Counted from the stretch's first letter, positions 12,170 to 21,773 are shown. The stretch: DNA of 64,000 bases from Salipaludibacillus daqingensis (GCF_029891575.1 NZ_JARZHF010000001.1:1-64000); one strand, 5' to 3'. Notes: generated by a model from the letters alone, not told the origin. Made by a program: numbers and translations.

Positions 12170-13027
12170 CTATATTTTTTCCGTCTGCCAAAACATTGCT
12201 AACGTTCCTTCACCTGCGTGAACGGCTAAAGAAGAGCTAATTTCACCAATGACAATATCCATATTAGGAATGGTTTCCTCGACTAACCCCTTTAACTCTA
12301 TTGCTCTATCTAACACATTACCATGCATAATCGCGACTTGTCTTACCTCATTGACGTCGCATGATTGTTTCAATAATGATACAATTCGATTCGTTGCTTT
12401 CTTTTCTGAACGAACCCTCTCGAATAAGCCTAGTTCTCCATCGTCATTAATGGATAATATTGGTTTTATTTTCAACACATTCCCTAATAAAAATTGTGCA
12501 CCAGACATTCTTCCACCTTTGTACAACTGCTCTAAATTTCCTAATAAAATCAAATTATTTGATCGCTCTACTTCTTCTCTTAATTCTCTACCAATGTCTT
12601 TAATAGAGAATTCTTGCTCTGCTAGCGTTAGTCCTTTATTGATTAATGCAGTAATTCCATAAGAAAGGGATAAAGAATCGACTACTTCCACATCAAATCC
12701 AGTTTCTTCCTTGGCAGCAGTTGAACTAGAAACCGTTCCGCTTAATTTGTTTGACACATGAATGGCTACAGCATGATCATAGTCCTTTTTAAGCTGATTA
12801 TATAATTCTTCAAATGTACCGACTGATGGTTGAGATGTTTTTGGAACATTTTTATTGTTACGAATCATATCGTATAATTGTTCGGAAAATAAATTAATAC
12901 CATCTTCGTATTCTTTATCTTCAGAAATGACAACGATTGGTACCACATACACATCAGGATGTGCACGCAGTTCTTCTGATAAATACGCTGTACTATCTGT
13001 GACAAAAGCAATTTTCTTTTTATTCAT
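12170..13027 (-). CDS. DegV family fatty-acid-binding protein
   Basis: A 285-residue DegV-family protein. Members (FakB-type in Gram-positives) bind a single fatty acid and can present it to a fatty acid kinase. Signatures: IAFVTDSTAYLSEEL at the start, TSQPSVGTFEELY near residue 62, AIHVSNKLSGTVSS near 90, VEVVDSLSLSYG near 115, and LEQLYKGGRMSGAQFLLGNVLKIKPIL near 165. The GAGGTAGG ribosome site supports the start. No fakA is adjacent. The specific fatty acid cannot be told. Confidence 0.9.
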   Translation of the reverse strand: MNKKKIAFVTDSTAYLSEELRAHPDVYVVPIVVISEDKEYEDGINLFSEQLYDMIRNNKNVPKTSQPSVGTFEELYNQLKKDYDHAVAIHVSNKLSGTVSSSTAAKEETGFDVEVVDSLSLSYGITALINKGLTLAEQEFSIKDIGRELREEVERSNNLILLGNLEQLYKGGRMSGAQFLLGNVLKIKPILSINDDGELGLFERVRSEKKATNRIVSLLKQSCDVNEVRQVAIMHGNVLDRAIELKGLVEETIPNMDIVIGEISSSLAVHAGEGTLAMFWQTEKI

Positions 13028-13151
13028 TTAAGCACCTACCTCTTCGCAATATTCTGACTACAATCATTATACTAAGAAACGTAACTAATACCAAGTGTTA
13101 TTATGAGGTGCTAATCATTTTTATATACCCTTTTAAAGATTATTTTTGATT

Positions 13152-13766
13152 TTAAACTCTGCTCTTACTTAATCCAAAAATCTCATCTAATTCTTTTAAT
13201 CTACGTTTATATTGTTCTTCTTTTTCATTGACGTACGTATTCCCTTGCTCTTTCGCAATTTCCATCCCTTTCTTATAGTAATGATAACGATAATTCATTT
13301 TAGAAATATGTTTTGTAGGCGTCATTAAATTTTCTAAATGTTCATTTTGGGTCGGAAATTTTCCTGTTGCAACGTGGAGGTTCTCAAAAAAATCAATGGA
13401 AATAACGATAAATTCCATGGACTTTTTTATATTTACATCATTTGGTTTATCGATTGTTAACTCAAATATCCTATCCTGTAATTCGAAAGGTCGAATGATA
13501 TTTTCTGGTTTTGAGAGATAGTAGTAGTCTTGATCGACCGTATCTATCTTTATTAATAAAAAAGTCTGTAAAGCAACACCATTCCCTGCATTTGTGACAG
13601 TGCAACTTGCCTCCATTTTTTGTTTATCTTGTTTCATAACATATCCTGTTGAACGAATGACTAGTCTCGGAGAGTCATAAATCAAATTTTGTCTTCTGCT
13701 ATACATTAATGCACCAAATGTCACTAACACTAATACGAAATTTATATAATTTGATAGTTCCAACAT
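13152..13766 (-). CDS. Hypothetical protein with N-terminal membrane anchor
   Basis: A 204-residue protein of unknown function. The start at 13766 has GGGAGGTG seven bases upstream. A membrane helix (YINFVLVLVTFGALMY, residues 6-21) is followed by a soluble beta-rich region containing CTVTNAGNGVALQTFLLIKID, which has the look of an Ig-like domain, and a charged C-terminal helix (EKEEQYKRRLKELDEI). The protein should be anchored at the membrane; which side the bulk lies on is not clear. No family recognised. Confidence 0.65.
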   Translation of the reverse strand: MLELSNYINFVLVLVTFGALMYSRRQNLIYDSPRLVIRSTGYVMKQDKQKMEASCTVTNAGNGVALQTFLLIKIDTVDQDYYYLSKPENIIRPFELQDRIFELTIDKPNDVNIKKSMEFIVISIDFFENLHVATGKFPTQNEHLENLMTPTKHISKMNYRYHYYKKGMEIAKEQGNTYVNEKEEQYKRRLKELDEIFGLSKSRV

Positions 13767-13945
13767 CGCCACACCTCCCTCTTTAAAATTCAATAAGGAG
13801 ATTCCATTCCCTTCAAATAAAAAAGCTGACAAATCGACTTTTTTCGCATTGGGAATCGTTTCTACGCATCTTACACGTTTTGCCTATATGAGAATATAAT
13901 AACTGTAATCTGAGTATGATCTCTGTTTGTAAAGGAGGGACAAAA

Positions 13946-14212
13946 ATGCCTAGATACAGAAGAAAGCCTGTCGTTGTAGAGGCTGTTAAACTTACGAGGC
14001 CGATTTCCATTGAAACAGATGGGGAAACAGTGAAAGGTCGTTCTGGAGATTACCTTATCACTGAGAAAGATGGTCAGCAATACCCTTGTAACCCTGAACT
14101 ATTTGAACAAGAGTTTGAACGAGTGAAAGATGTGTTTAGTATCAAAGCAAGAGTGTATAAATCGTTAAGGACATTAAAAAGAAAATCAAAAAATCTTATT
14201 TATAACAAATAG
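13946..14212 (+). CDS. Small phage-type conserved protein
   Basis: An 88-residue basic protein starting MPRYRRKPVVVEAVKL, with AAAGGAGGG before the ATG. The pattern MP+YRRKPV.VEA followed by GDYLITEKDGQQYPCNPELFEQEFE is like a small family often met in phage genomes (PGDYLI.G..GE.YPCKPDIFE.TYE). Nothing else phage-like is next to it, so it may be a domesticated remnant. The C-terminus (KSLRTLKRKSKNL) is strongly basic. Function unknown. Confidence 0.7.
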   Translation: MPRYRRKPVVVEAVKLTRPISIETDGETVKGRSGDYLITEKDGQQYPCNPELFEQEFERVKDVFSIKARVYKSLRTLKRKSKNLIYNK

Positions 14213-14270
14213 TTTTATTCTTTATTAATCGTTCAACTTAGCACGTTACTGCACATATGGATTTTTGTGG

Positions 14271-14297
14271 AGCACCTCTCAAGTCAGGTGCTTTAAA
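14271..14297 (+). terminator. Intrinsic terminator
   Basis: AGCACCT at 14271-14277 pairs with AGGTGCT at 14286-14292, followed by TTAAAA. It sits 60 bases past the phage-type small gene. Stem of 7 bp, weak T-tract. Confidence 0.55.
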
Positions 14298-14434
14298 ATT
14301 ATGGGGAAATTCGATGCAATTCAGCCAAACAGATCCCTCCGATGACTCTCAACTTCCGTAAAAGACTCTCCATCGCCATACGCAGGAGAGCCTTCGTTGA
14401 TTCTACCATGTCGTTTTTTAAAATTTAGGATAAT

Positions 14435-15703
14435 CTATTTCGCTCTGTCGACTATGACATCCTTTTCTATTTTCGTCTCAGGCCTCTCAGATCTTTTTTG
14501 CGCTTGTTTTTGTTTTTTCATATGAGGAATGATTTTGTAATAGACGATGAGTACATTCACGACCAATAAAATCGATGATACGATAAATAAACTTCGAATT
14601 CCTGCAACGGAAGCGAGCCATCCTCCAGCAATAGGTCCAATCATCGTCCCTAAATACATAAAGCTATTTGAAAAACCGTACGTTCGGCTTTCCATCCCTT
14701 CAGGAGCAAGATGACGAAGGAGGGAGTTAATCGAGGGCAATAACCCACCTAAACATAAACCTAATAAAAAGCGAAATACTAACAAAGTCCAATAACTTTC
14801 TACAAATGCTTGTGGAAAGCTGATGATGGCTGCAAACAATAGAGCAAATAACAACACGTACTGATGACCTTTTCGATCACTCAATTTCCCTAAAAATGGA
14901 CTTGCCGACATATTTGCAAATCCCATGACTGACATAGCAAGCCCGGCATAAAAGGCAACATTTTGGGAGGTCGTCAGCTCTTGTACAAACAATGATAATA
15001 GTGGATTAATGCCTATAAGTGCTACTTGAATAATAAAAAATACGATAAATACAGATAATACTGGTGACGTAGATGCAATCTTCTTGAAATCTTGTACTGT
15101 ATTTGTTTTCACCGTTTCTGTTTTTTTCTCGAATTTTTCATGGACAAAAATTAATACTACCATTGCTGCGACCAATAGAGCAGCACCAGTTACATAAAAA
15201 ATCATTCGAAATCCCATCAAATCTGCCATCACGCCGCCAAATAATGGACCACATATCCCACCTGCTACAGCACCTGCTTGCAACATCCCTAAAGAGTAGC
15301 CCATTTGTTTTTTCGGTGTGCTCATAGACATGAGCGCAATCGCTGCCGGAATAAATCCTGATATCATACCATTTAACAATCGAAGAAAAAGTAATGACCA
15401 TGGTCCGACGGCAAACCCTGTTAATGTAAGGACAATTGCCATCCCAAACCCTGAGCGAAGCAACATCGATTTTCTACCGTAGCGATCGGCAAGTTTTCCC
15501 CATAGTGGTGCAAATATAAATGCAGTTAAAAAATTCGCTCCAAAAATAACACCTGCCCAACGGCTAACTGCTTGAGGGTCTGTGACGCCTAATTCTTGTA
15601 AATAAAGAGGTAAAAAGGGGATAATCATCGTCATCGCACCCATGACGAAGAATTGACAGACCATTAGAATGTATAAATTTCGTTTCCAGTTTGTTTTTGA
15701 CAC
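14435..15703 (-). CDS. MFS multidrug efflux transporter (DHA1 type)
   Basis: A 12-helix major facilitator of 422-425 residues. Loop 2-3 carries the MFS signature GKLADRYGRKSML (about residue 75), and the motif-C antiporter signature is GAVAGGICGPLFGG near 150, so it should be a proton-coupled drug exporter like B. subtilis YitG or Bmr relatives. A second signature-like loop GKLSDRKGHQ sits in the second half. A GTG at 15703 has AAAGGA about 10 bases upstream and is preferred over the GTG at 15712. The tail is basic and polar (KKQKQAQKRSERPETKIEKD). Confidence 0.88.
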   Translation of the reverse strand: MSKTNWKRNLYILMVCQFFVMGAMTMIIPFLPLYLQELGVTDPQAVSRWAGVIFGANFLTAFIFAPLWGKLADRYGRKSMLLRSGFGMAIVLTLTGFAVGPWSLLFLRLLNGMISGFIPAAIALMSMSTPKKQMGYSLGMLQAGAVAGGICGPLFGGVMADLMGFRMIFYVTGAALLVAAMVVLIFVHEKFEKKTETVKTNTVQDFKKIASTSPVLSVFIVFFIIQVALIGINPLLSLFVQELTTSQNVAFYAGLAMSVMGFANMSASPFLGKLSDRKGHQYVLLFALLFAAIISFPQAFVESYWTLLVFRFLLGLCLGGLLPSINSLLRHLAPEGMESRTYGFSNSFMYLGTMIGPIAGGWLASVAGIRSLFIVSSILLVVNVLIVYYKIIPHMKKQKQAQKRSERPETKIEKDVIVDRAK

Positions 15704-15877
15704 TTCAGCCACGTCCTTTGAATTCTTCTATTATATATTTCGTAAGCCGAAGTTTTCAAGGTCTATTTGTTGGATATTTTCTCACTAAAAAAAAACGCTA
15801 AATTATTTTCATTGATCTTTTCTACAAATAAAATAAAAATACAAAGAGCCATCCTGTTTTTTTATTGGTTAAAATTA

Positions 15878-16642
15878 TCAAAATACGAATCCTCCTGCGC
15901 CTTTTGCGATCACGACCGTTTCTGTTTTGAAGTCACCAGTCTTCTTATTAAATCTATCTCGATGGCGATAAATCGCTTGTTCACCTAACTCGCTATACGT
16001 ATAAAATTGAACGAGAACTGTGTTTGATGATAGATGTTTCACAACCGGATCAAACGTATGCGATCGGCGGTTCTGCCAATTCATCGATCGCATCCATTCT
16101 GGTTCGATCAACGTGGTTTCATCGATATTTCTTGGCTTATTTCCAGTTTCTATATCATCTATAATATGATGCACTTCCCAGTCTACTCCGTGCCATAGTG
16201 CTCCGTATTCTTGACACTCTTTTTCTAGTAAAGTAGCCGTTAAATATGACCTTGCAGAACCGTCCAGTTCAAGTGCATGAACGACATATTTCTCTGTTCC
16301 TGATTCTTCTTTTAAAGGATAAGCATTTCCCGGATACCGGTTCCACTCTGGCATAGAAGGGGTGGCATCTTTATTCTCTGCACGAATGACACCATTCCCA
16401 TTTGCTCCCGATCGATATAAATAGGCATTTAACGTATACGACGGTTTTAATTCCACACGAGGTAATTTATCAATTAGTTGATTCGGATCATAAGGACTCA
16501 GACTCCATTCTTGTGGAGAATCTTCTGGTACTTCCATTTGCCGAAGAATCTTGTTACGAATGTACGTCACTTGTTTAGCAGTGAAGTAAACATCCCGCTT
16601 TAGACTAGCTTTAGTTAAATCGCTTTTTCCATGCCTTATCAT
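15878..16642 (-). CDS. Unrecognised 254-residue soluble protein
   Basis: A soluble protein with no signal peptide or membrane helix and no family I can name. AAAAGGGGAG precedes the ATG. Aromatic- and acid-rich, with distinctive segments VEVHHIIDD-like (WEVHHIIDDIETGNKPRNID), WMRSMNWQNRRSHTFDPV and a Gly-ending tail AKGAGGFVF. The HH and RRSH groups could bind metal, but nothing proves this. It follows the efflux pump's upstream side in the same direction, 166 bases away, probably as its own unit. Confidence 0.7.
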   Translation of the reverse strand: MIRHGKSDLTKASLKRDVYFTAKQVTYIRNKILRQMEVPEDSPQEWSLSPYDPNQLIDKLPRVELKPSYTLNAYLYRSGANGNGVIRAENKDATPSMPEWNRYPGNAYPLKEESGTEKYVVHALELDGSARSYLTATLLEKECQEYGALWHGVDWEVHHIIDDIETGNKPRNIDETTLIEPEWMRSMNWQNRRSHTFDPVVKHLSSNTVLVQFYTYSELGEQAIYRHRDRFNKKTGDFKTETVVIAKGAGGFVF

Positions 16643-16965
16643 CGTCTTTCACTCCCCTTTTATTTCTATCCCTTCCATATCCTATATAATAAAGGTCAAG
16701 GTGACACTGTCTGTCAGTGAATAGACGTTCGGTAAGGATTTTTTAATTGCGATTATCTCTCATACTTATACTTCTCTAAAACGAATTAAGCAGAAAATAT
16801 TTAATAAATTTTCTCATTTTCATATATTATTCGTGATGAACCTATAAAACTATTGATTAGTTTCCAAAACCATCATTCAAATAAACCCTCAGTTTTGTAT
16901 GATAAGTTAAATTCTCGCTAGTTTGACAGATAAGGAGTAACCTACTCCTATTTATGCGATGTTTT
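16643..16965. other. Gene-free gap
   Basis: About 320 bases of AT-rich DNA with no supported gene. A short hairpin CACTG-TCTGT-CAGTG is present near 16705 without a T-tract. I see no repeat or clear promoter. Confidence 0.5.
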
Positions 16966-17166
16966 TCATCCACCTTCCATACATGTTAGGTCAGAGCTTC
17001 CCACAGCTGCATTCAATTCCTGAAGAAGTCCATCAATCTTCTTATCATCAACTAATTCTTGTATCATTTCATGCGATAAAGGTATTTGATATTTCATAAA
17101 AATACTTTCCGTTACTTCCCACACCTCAACGATTCCTTTCGGCGACATATTTGCTTGTATGACCAT
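16966..17166 (-). CDS. Small conserved-looking hypothetical protein
   Basis: A 66-residue acidic protein with a textbook ribosome site (TAGGAGG, 6 bases before ATG). Sequence MVIQANMSPKGIVEVWEVTE is followed by an amphipathic helix (HEMIQELVDDKKIDGLLQELNAAVG). No membrane helix. Composition and ribosome site look genuine. Function unknown; no neighbour is close enough to share an operon. Confidence 0.7.
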   Translation of the reverse strand: MVIQANMSPKGIVEVWEVTESIFMKYQIPLSHEMIQELVDDKKIDGLLQELNAAVGSSDLTCMEGG

Positions 17167-17847
17167 TTTTTAACCTCCTATTAAAACAATCACTATTTAT
17201 CAAAAACTATGTCTAAATGTGATTATATACTTATCAACTTGTTCTTTGATCTCTTCCATACTTGAACTTATTAATTATCATTTTAAGAAAGGTTACAATG
17301 CTGTAAAGAGAGTTACTCTCTATTACCTCCATTTTATCATTAGTTCTAAATAACCACGTAAAAATCTCTATTTTCGACTTATTATCAACCTTTTCGACGA
17401 TTTATATTAATTTATGTGCATTTTATTGATATACAAATCAAGGAGATAAACCTTGCTTTAATAGTCTTCTTCTAAATTATGACCTGATATTCGACTCATT
17501 TACTCGACATAATCTTTTATTAGCTAGAATTCCTCCAATTATTTGACATAATTCTTATATCATAATTTTAAAAATATATAAGCATCATTACTACTTATTG
17601 ATTCTATCTAACTATCCCTCGATCCCAAAAATGTAGGATAATATTCTTATACATGTAATTTAATCTCATACTATTCATTTGTGAAAAATTGTCTATTATT
17701 ATTTGAAGTTCATATTACGCAAGATAAAACGACAGAATATTCTGTTGATTATAAATGTTATATTCATTACGATTAATTTAGTTCGGATGTCGAGAATTTC
17801 GATTTACGGCATATTGAGCAAATTTATCGATGAGAGGAAGGATGTTA
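17167..17847. other. Long AT-rich upstream region of the neutral protease gene
   Basis: About 680 bases of very AT-rich DNA without a supported gene. It must contain the protease promoter and any regulator sites, but no single promoter stands out and I see no repeat. Confidence 0.4.
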
Positions 17848-19683
17848 TTGAAGAGATTTGCCGCAGTAACTTTATCGAGTTTAATCCTTAGTTCTGGTTT
17901 TATCGGAGGTACTGCTTCATTCGCAGAAAATAATTTACTAAAAGACGATGGAAAAGTACATGTTGTTGATCTAGAGAAAAAACAAGGACCGCCATCTTTT
18001 GTTTCAGGAAAATTATCAAAACCATTTACAAGTGCAAATTCTCAAAGTGCAAAAAACTTCATTGAAGAAAATCAAGATTTTTTCCAAATCCGTAATACTA
18101 ATAAACATTTAGCTGAAGTGAGAACAGAACAAGATGAATTAGGAATGACACACGTTCATATGCAACAATTAAAAAATGGAGTACCAGTTGATCGACATGA
18201 ATTGAGCGTTCATTTTGATGAAAATAATGTAGTGACGACCGTTACTGGAAATTATGACAGCTCACTTGAAAATATTAATATTTCTACAACACCCTCTATT
18301 CAGAAGACATCAGCGGTTGCTTTAGCCAAACAAGAAGCGGATGCGCCTGATATAGTTGAATTTGAGGAGAATGAGTTGATTATTTATCCATTTGAGGATG
18401 ACTACTACCTCGCTTACAGAGTAAATCTAGAGTTCCATAGTGGTACACCGGGAAATTGGTTTATCTATGTTGATGCTCATTCAGGCGACATCATTGATCG
18501 CTATGATGCAATGACAGGTTTAGGTTTTTACGATGATATTCTGGAGGAAACATCCATCGATACCACAACTACTATAGGTAAAGAAATAAATTCTAAAGCT
18601 GTTGAAAATACGTCGAACCTTCGTCCAGCAAGAGGAAAAGGTCTTGGAACGATTGGTGAACAAAAACTTATGAACATTTCGCATAATAACACCCCTGGAG
18701 ATGGCCGAACATTTTATTTAGCTGATCAATCAACCAATCAAATGGATGGGATCCATACTTACAACATGAAAAACAGTTCTAATCAAATGTGGTTATATGA
18801 AAATGATAATGCTTCTTGGAAAGATATAGAGTATACAGGAGACAGCAGTTCATGGGAAACTGTTGGACAAGGTCCTGGCGTTGACGCTCATTCAAACTCA
18901 AAAATCGTTTATGATTATTTCTTAGAAAATCATGGGCGAAACTCTATCGATGATAATGGGATGGCGATTGAATCACGTGTTCATTTCTGGACGGAATATA
19001 ACAACGCTTTTTGGAGTAATGGGATTGCTATGATGACATACGGTGATGGTGATGGTCAACAATTTATTCCTTTAGCTTCTCTCGACGTCACAGCTCATGA
19101 AATGCTTCATGGTGTGACTCATTATAACGGCGGGCTTCGCTATCGTTTTGAAAGTGGTGCACTTAACGAAGCATACTCTGATGTATTTGGGAGCATCATT
19201 GATGATCGCAGCTGGGATATTGGGGAAGATATTATGGGAGAAGCTTGGCTTGATGAAGGTCGCACTGCCCTTCGCAGTGGCGAAGAACCAGGAAAATTCC
19301 CAGTGAACGAAGCTTTTTGGGCTTACAGTATTGACGGAGAAGGTGGTTATCCGGCCCACATGGAAGAATATTATTACTTACCTGGAAATATGGATAATGG
19401 GGGCGTTCATATTAACTCCTCTATTTTATACCACCATGCTTATCTAGTCTCAGAAGAATACGATATGGGAAGAGAAGTCGTTGCTGGTACATGGTATCGA
19501 GCTTACGAATATTTACACTATGATACAACATATGCGGAGTTCCGAGAAGCACTCCTTCAATCTGCCATCGATTTATTCGGAGAAGGCAGCGATGAATATA
19601 ATGCTACACTCGACGCATTTGAAGATATTGGACTTTATGAAGGTTGGTCTCCAGATGATAATCCACGTCCTCCTCTTTGGTAG
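17848..19683 (+). CDS. Secreted neutral metalloprotease, thermolysin family M4
   Basis: A bacillolysin-type extracellular protease, 611 residues as pre-pro-enzyme. Signal peptide: KRFAAVTLSSLILSSGFIGGTASFA. FTP/PepSY inhibitory propeptide follows (LDGVPV-type KNGVPVDRHELSVHF; YLAYRVNLEFHSGTPGNWFIYVDAHSGDII). The catalytic domain holds HEMLHGVTH (zinc histidines and catalytic Glu, about 417), GALNEAYSDVFG (third zinc ligand) and GGVHINSSILYHHAYL with the late His. The start is probably TTG at 17848, since AGAGGAAGG ends 6 bases before it; ATG at 17842 touches the ribosome site. It is somewhat longer than typical NprE, mainly by an inserted acidic segment after the propeptide. Confidence 0.93.
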   Translation: MKRFAAVTLSSLILSSGFIGGTASFAENNLLKDDGKVHVVDLEKKQGPPSFVSGKLSKPFTSANSQSAKNFIEENQDFFQIRNTNKHLAEVRTEQDELGMTHVHMQQLKNGVPVDRHELSVHFDENNVVTTVTGNYDSSLENINISTTPSIQKTSAVALAKQEADAPDIVEFEENELIIYPFEDDYYLAYRVNLEFHSGTPGNWFIYVDAHSGDIIDRYDAMTGLGFYDDILEETSIDTTTTIGKEINSKAVENTSNLRPARGKGLGTIGEQKLMNISHNNTPGDGRTFYLADQSTNQMDGIHTYNMKNSSNQMWLYENDNASWKDIEYTGDSSSWETVGQGPGVDAHSNSKIVYDYFLENHGRNSIDDNGMAIESRVHFWTEYNNAFWSNGIAMMTYGDGDGQQFIPLASLDVTAHEMLHGVTHYNGGLRYRFESGALNEAYSDVFGSIIDDRSWDIGEDIMGEAWLDEGRTALRSGEEPGKFPVNEAFWAYSIDGEGGYPAHMEEYYYLPGNMDNGGVHINSSILYHHAYLVSEEYDMGREVVAGTWYRAYEYLHYDTTYAEFREALLQSAIDLFGEGSDEYNATLDAFEDIGLYEGWSPDDNPRPPLW

Positions 19684-19717
19684 TCTATATTACTAGTAAC
19701 AAGAAACGATTCTAAAA

Positions 19718-19742
19718 GAAGCAGGGGTTAATCCCCTGCTTC
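19718..19742. terminator. Terminator between convergent genes
   Basis: A perfect 10-bp stem GAAGCAGGGG / CCCCTGCTTC with loop TTAAT. The minus strand continues with TTTTAG, so it best serves the minus-strand gene ending at 19756, but it also follows the protease gene. Confidence 0.8.
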
Positions 19743-19755
19743 GCTCTTGTGAAAC

Positions 19756-20271
19756 TTATTTTCTCAGAGCAACACCAAATGTATGAATGACAGGAAGGAG
19801 CACTTGAATATCCAAGTCATCCCCATGAACAAAAATACGATTTGTTCTCGGTAACACTCTTCCATCGAACTCAATCAAAGCAACTTCTCTATCTCCTTTT
19901 CGTATAAACGTTTGTTTTTCTATAAGCTGTGACGTCAATTCATACATTCCTTCGTTAGTACTAAGTTCAATCCATTGCCCGGCCATGGTCCGAAATCTAG
20001 CTAATTCCTTTCCTTCCTCTTCAAACACTCGAAATTTCGGCCGACCTGTCCATCCAGTTTCTTCTTCAGATCTCACAACTCTTCCTGTTTTTAAATCTAT
20101 GATTTTTAGATTAAAGCACCAATGAGGAAAAAACCACGTAATCATTCGCTGTAAGTGGCTTTTAGCGTATCGTTCCATTCTAAAACATTCTTGGTTAGAA
20201 TCATCAAGGACTGATATTACTTTTTGCGACCTTACTAAAGCTGGTATTTTATAAGAAAAATCGTATGCCAT
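19756..20271 (-). CDS. Hypothetical protein, possibly tubby-C-like fold
   Basis: A 171-residue soluble protein. The alternating strands and phrases such as FNLKIIDLKTGRVV, GRPKFRVFEEEGKELARF, YELTSQLIEKQTFIRKGDREVALIEFDG and a hydrophobic C-terminal segment (DIQVLLPVIHTFGVALRK) recall bacterial tubby-C/LURP-one-like proteins, which have a 12-strand barrel around a C-terminal helix. This is a judgement from pattern only. The ATG at 20271 has AGGA 9 bases upstream; a GTG at 20274 is in frame. Function unknown. Confidence 0.6.
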   Translation of the reverse strand: MAYDFSYKIPALVRSQKVISVLDDSNQECFRMERYAKSHLQRMITWFFPHWCFNLKIIDLKTGRVVRSEEETGWTGRPKFRVFEEEGKELARFRTMAGQWIELSTNEGMYELTSQLIEKQTFIRKGDREVALIEFDGRVLPRTNRIFVHGDDLDIQVLLPVIHTFGVALRK

Positions 20272-20564
20272 CACTCTTCATCCTTTAAAACTATATTGTA
20301 TACCTATTCCCCCAACGTTAAAGGGTAACTAGGTAGTCGTTTGCTCAAAAACGCACCATGCTGATGCTACTCGTTCCATTCGAGCTTGACGGACTAATAA
20401 TTTCACTAATCTCTTCATCTTTTTCTTTTCAATCATGTACGATATTTTTGTTAAAATCTAAACTTAGCAATCAAATTGAACTACAGAAACGAAAAATGAC
20501 AACTTTTAGCCAGGGTTTATTAGATTAGATTGCTGTTGCTTTTGTTTGCTTCCTTTCGCGTAGG

Positions 20565-20775
20565 ACTCTGGGCTCTTCCGGCACTATGAACACCTTTTAC
20601 TTCCCTTCACTCGGCTGATAGCCGCTGAAAGGCTCTATCTACCTCTTATAGTTCCTTTCACCGGTCCTCCTCTCGCTCATCAGGCACTATGTACGCCGTT
20701 TACTTCCTTTCGCGTACATATTCAGTCACGAAAGGCTCTATCTCCTCCTTTAGGAACCATTTTCATCCGGGCGTG
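20565..20775. repeat. Four degenerate units of the ~50-bp repeat
   Basis: Tandem imperfect units with the blocks TTCCGGCACTATGAACACC, TTTTACTTCCCTTCACTCGG, CTGAAAGGCTCTATCTACC, ATCAGGCACTATGTACGCCG and CACGAAAGGCTCTATCTCC. Same family and orientation as 1705-1870. The last unit ends in CCATTTTCATCCGGGCGTG, which shares its start with the other repeat family at 2184 and 26767. The 690-base gap around it holds no gene. Confidence 0.65.
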
Positions 20776-20875
20776 TGTATTTCCCGCTTAAAAAAATAGA
20801 TGCTATTTCACCGTTTGTGATTTTTACTGGTAAAGGTTAAAGCCTGTAAGCCTCCACCTTCACTACCGTAATAAA

Positions 20876-20928
20876 CGTAAAAATAAGCCCTTTTCTATTG
20901 AGTGATAATATCAATAGATGGGCTTTAT
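20876..20928 (-). terminator. Intrinsic terminator after the guanylate kinase-like gene
   Basis: On the minus strand AAAGCCCATCTATTGA pairs with TCAATAGAAAAGGGCTT (bulged), followed by ATTTTTAC. It begins about 34 bases past the stop at 20962. Confidence 0.75.
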
Positions 20929-20961
20929 TCATTTCTTTAGTTGCAACCTATATGATGATAT

Positions 20962-21552
20962 TTAATCATCTTCCGCCAATTTTAAATCCAAATACTCTTC
21001 CACTGTATTTGTGATTTCATAGGCAGTATGATCAAGCTTATAGTTTTCAAAAGCATGTTCACATTTTTCTTTATAAGCAATATCTTCGTCATAGTGGCTT
21101 AGATGGAGATCAATGATTTCATCGCTGTCTCCTCTTTCCTTTTGTCTTGCTAGCACCGTGTCACGATCAGCATAAACAAATAATCGGATCACTTTGTCAC
21201 CATATAATTTCTTTACAATATCAGACCCTTCTGGATTCAAAACGAGATAAATACAGCCTTTTTCCTCAAAAGTTTCTCTTACATCTTTTTCTTTAATACC
21301 ATAAGAATTGCCGTTTATGTGGACACTTTCAAGAAATTCCCCATTATTTTTAACTGTTTCAAATTCATCTTCCGAAATAAAGTGATAATCTTGATGATCT
21401 GTCTCATACGGGCGACGTTTTCTAGTTGTATAAGAAATAATCCCCTTCATGTGTAACGTCGTTTGTGCTACTAGTTTTGCAATTGTTTTCCTACCGGATC
21501 CATCCGGTCCAGTAAATACAAAAATCCTCTCTTTTTCTTTTAAATCATACAT
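20962..21552 (-). CDS. Guanylate kinase-like protein with altered P-loop
   Basis: A 196-residue protein of the guanylate kinase fold; true enzymes phosphorylate GMP to GDP with ATP. The GMP-binding part is well kept: SYTTRKRRPYETDHQDYHFIS and EFLESVHINGNSYGI. The P-loop reads GPDGSGRKT instead of the usual GPSGVGKGT: the Walker lysine is arginine and the next residue lysine. The C-terminal lid and helix region (DRDTVLARQKERGDSDEI) is present. It may be a paralogue with reduced or changed activity. A housekeeping gmk is not in this window. Confidence 0.85.
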   Translation of the reverse strand: MYDLKEKERIFVFTGPDGSGRKTIAKLVAQTTLHMKGIISYTTRKRRPYETDHQDYHFISEDEFETVKNNGEFLESVHINGNSYGIKEKDVRETFEEKGCIYLVLNPEGSDIVKKLYGDKVIRLFVYADRDTVLARQKERGDSDEIIDLHLSHYDEDIAYKEKCEHAFENYKLDHTAYEITNTVEEYLDLKLAEDD

Positions 21553-21773
21553 AGAAATAATCTCCCCCTCAAAATTGAATTACTATTCAGATCTCATATC
21601 TTTATCACTATTCGAGAAGAGGAGGCAATAATCCTGCTAAATTTTAAATATATTAGTTTCATAAGCTCTTAAACCTCTCATCATTTACCCTCCCAAACCC
21701 AAAGTTAAAGTACAAATATTCCCTTTTAGACCGATTATTTTTATTGTAAAATTTAAACAAGGAGGGATTAGAG

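Noticed and set aside
12249-12662. 137-residue plus-strand open frame
   Set aside because: Entirely antisense to the DegV gene, with no ribosome site or homology.
17703-17891. 62-residue plus-strand open frame upstream of the neutral protease
   Set aside because: AT-rich, no ribosome site, and overlaps the protease signal peptide in another frame.
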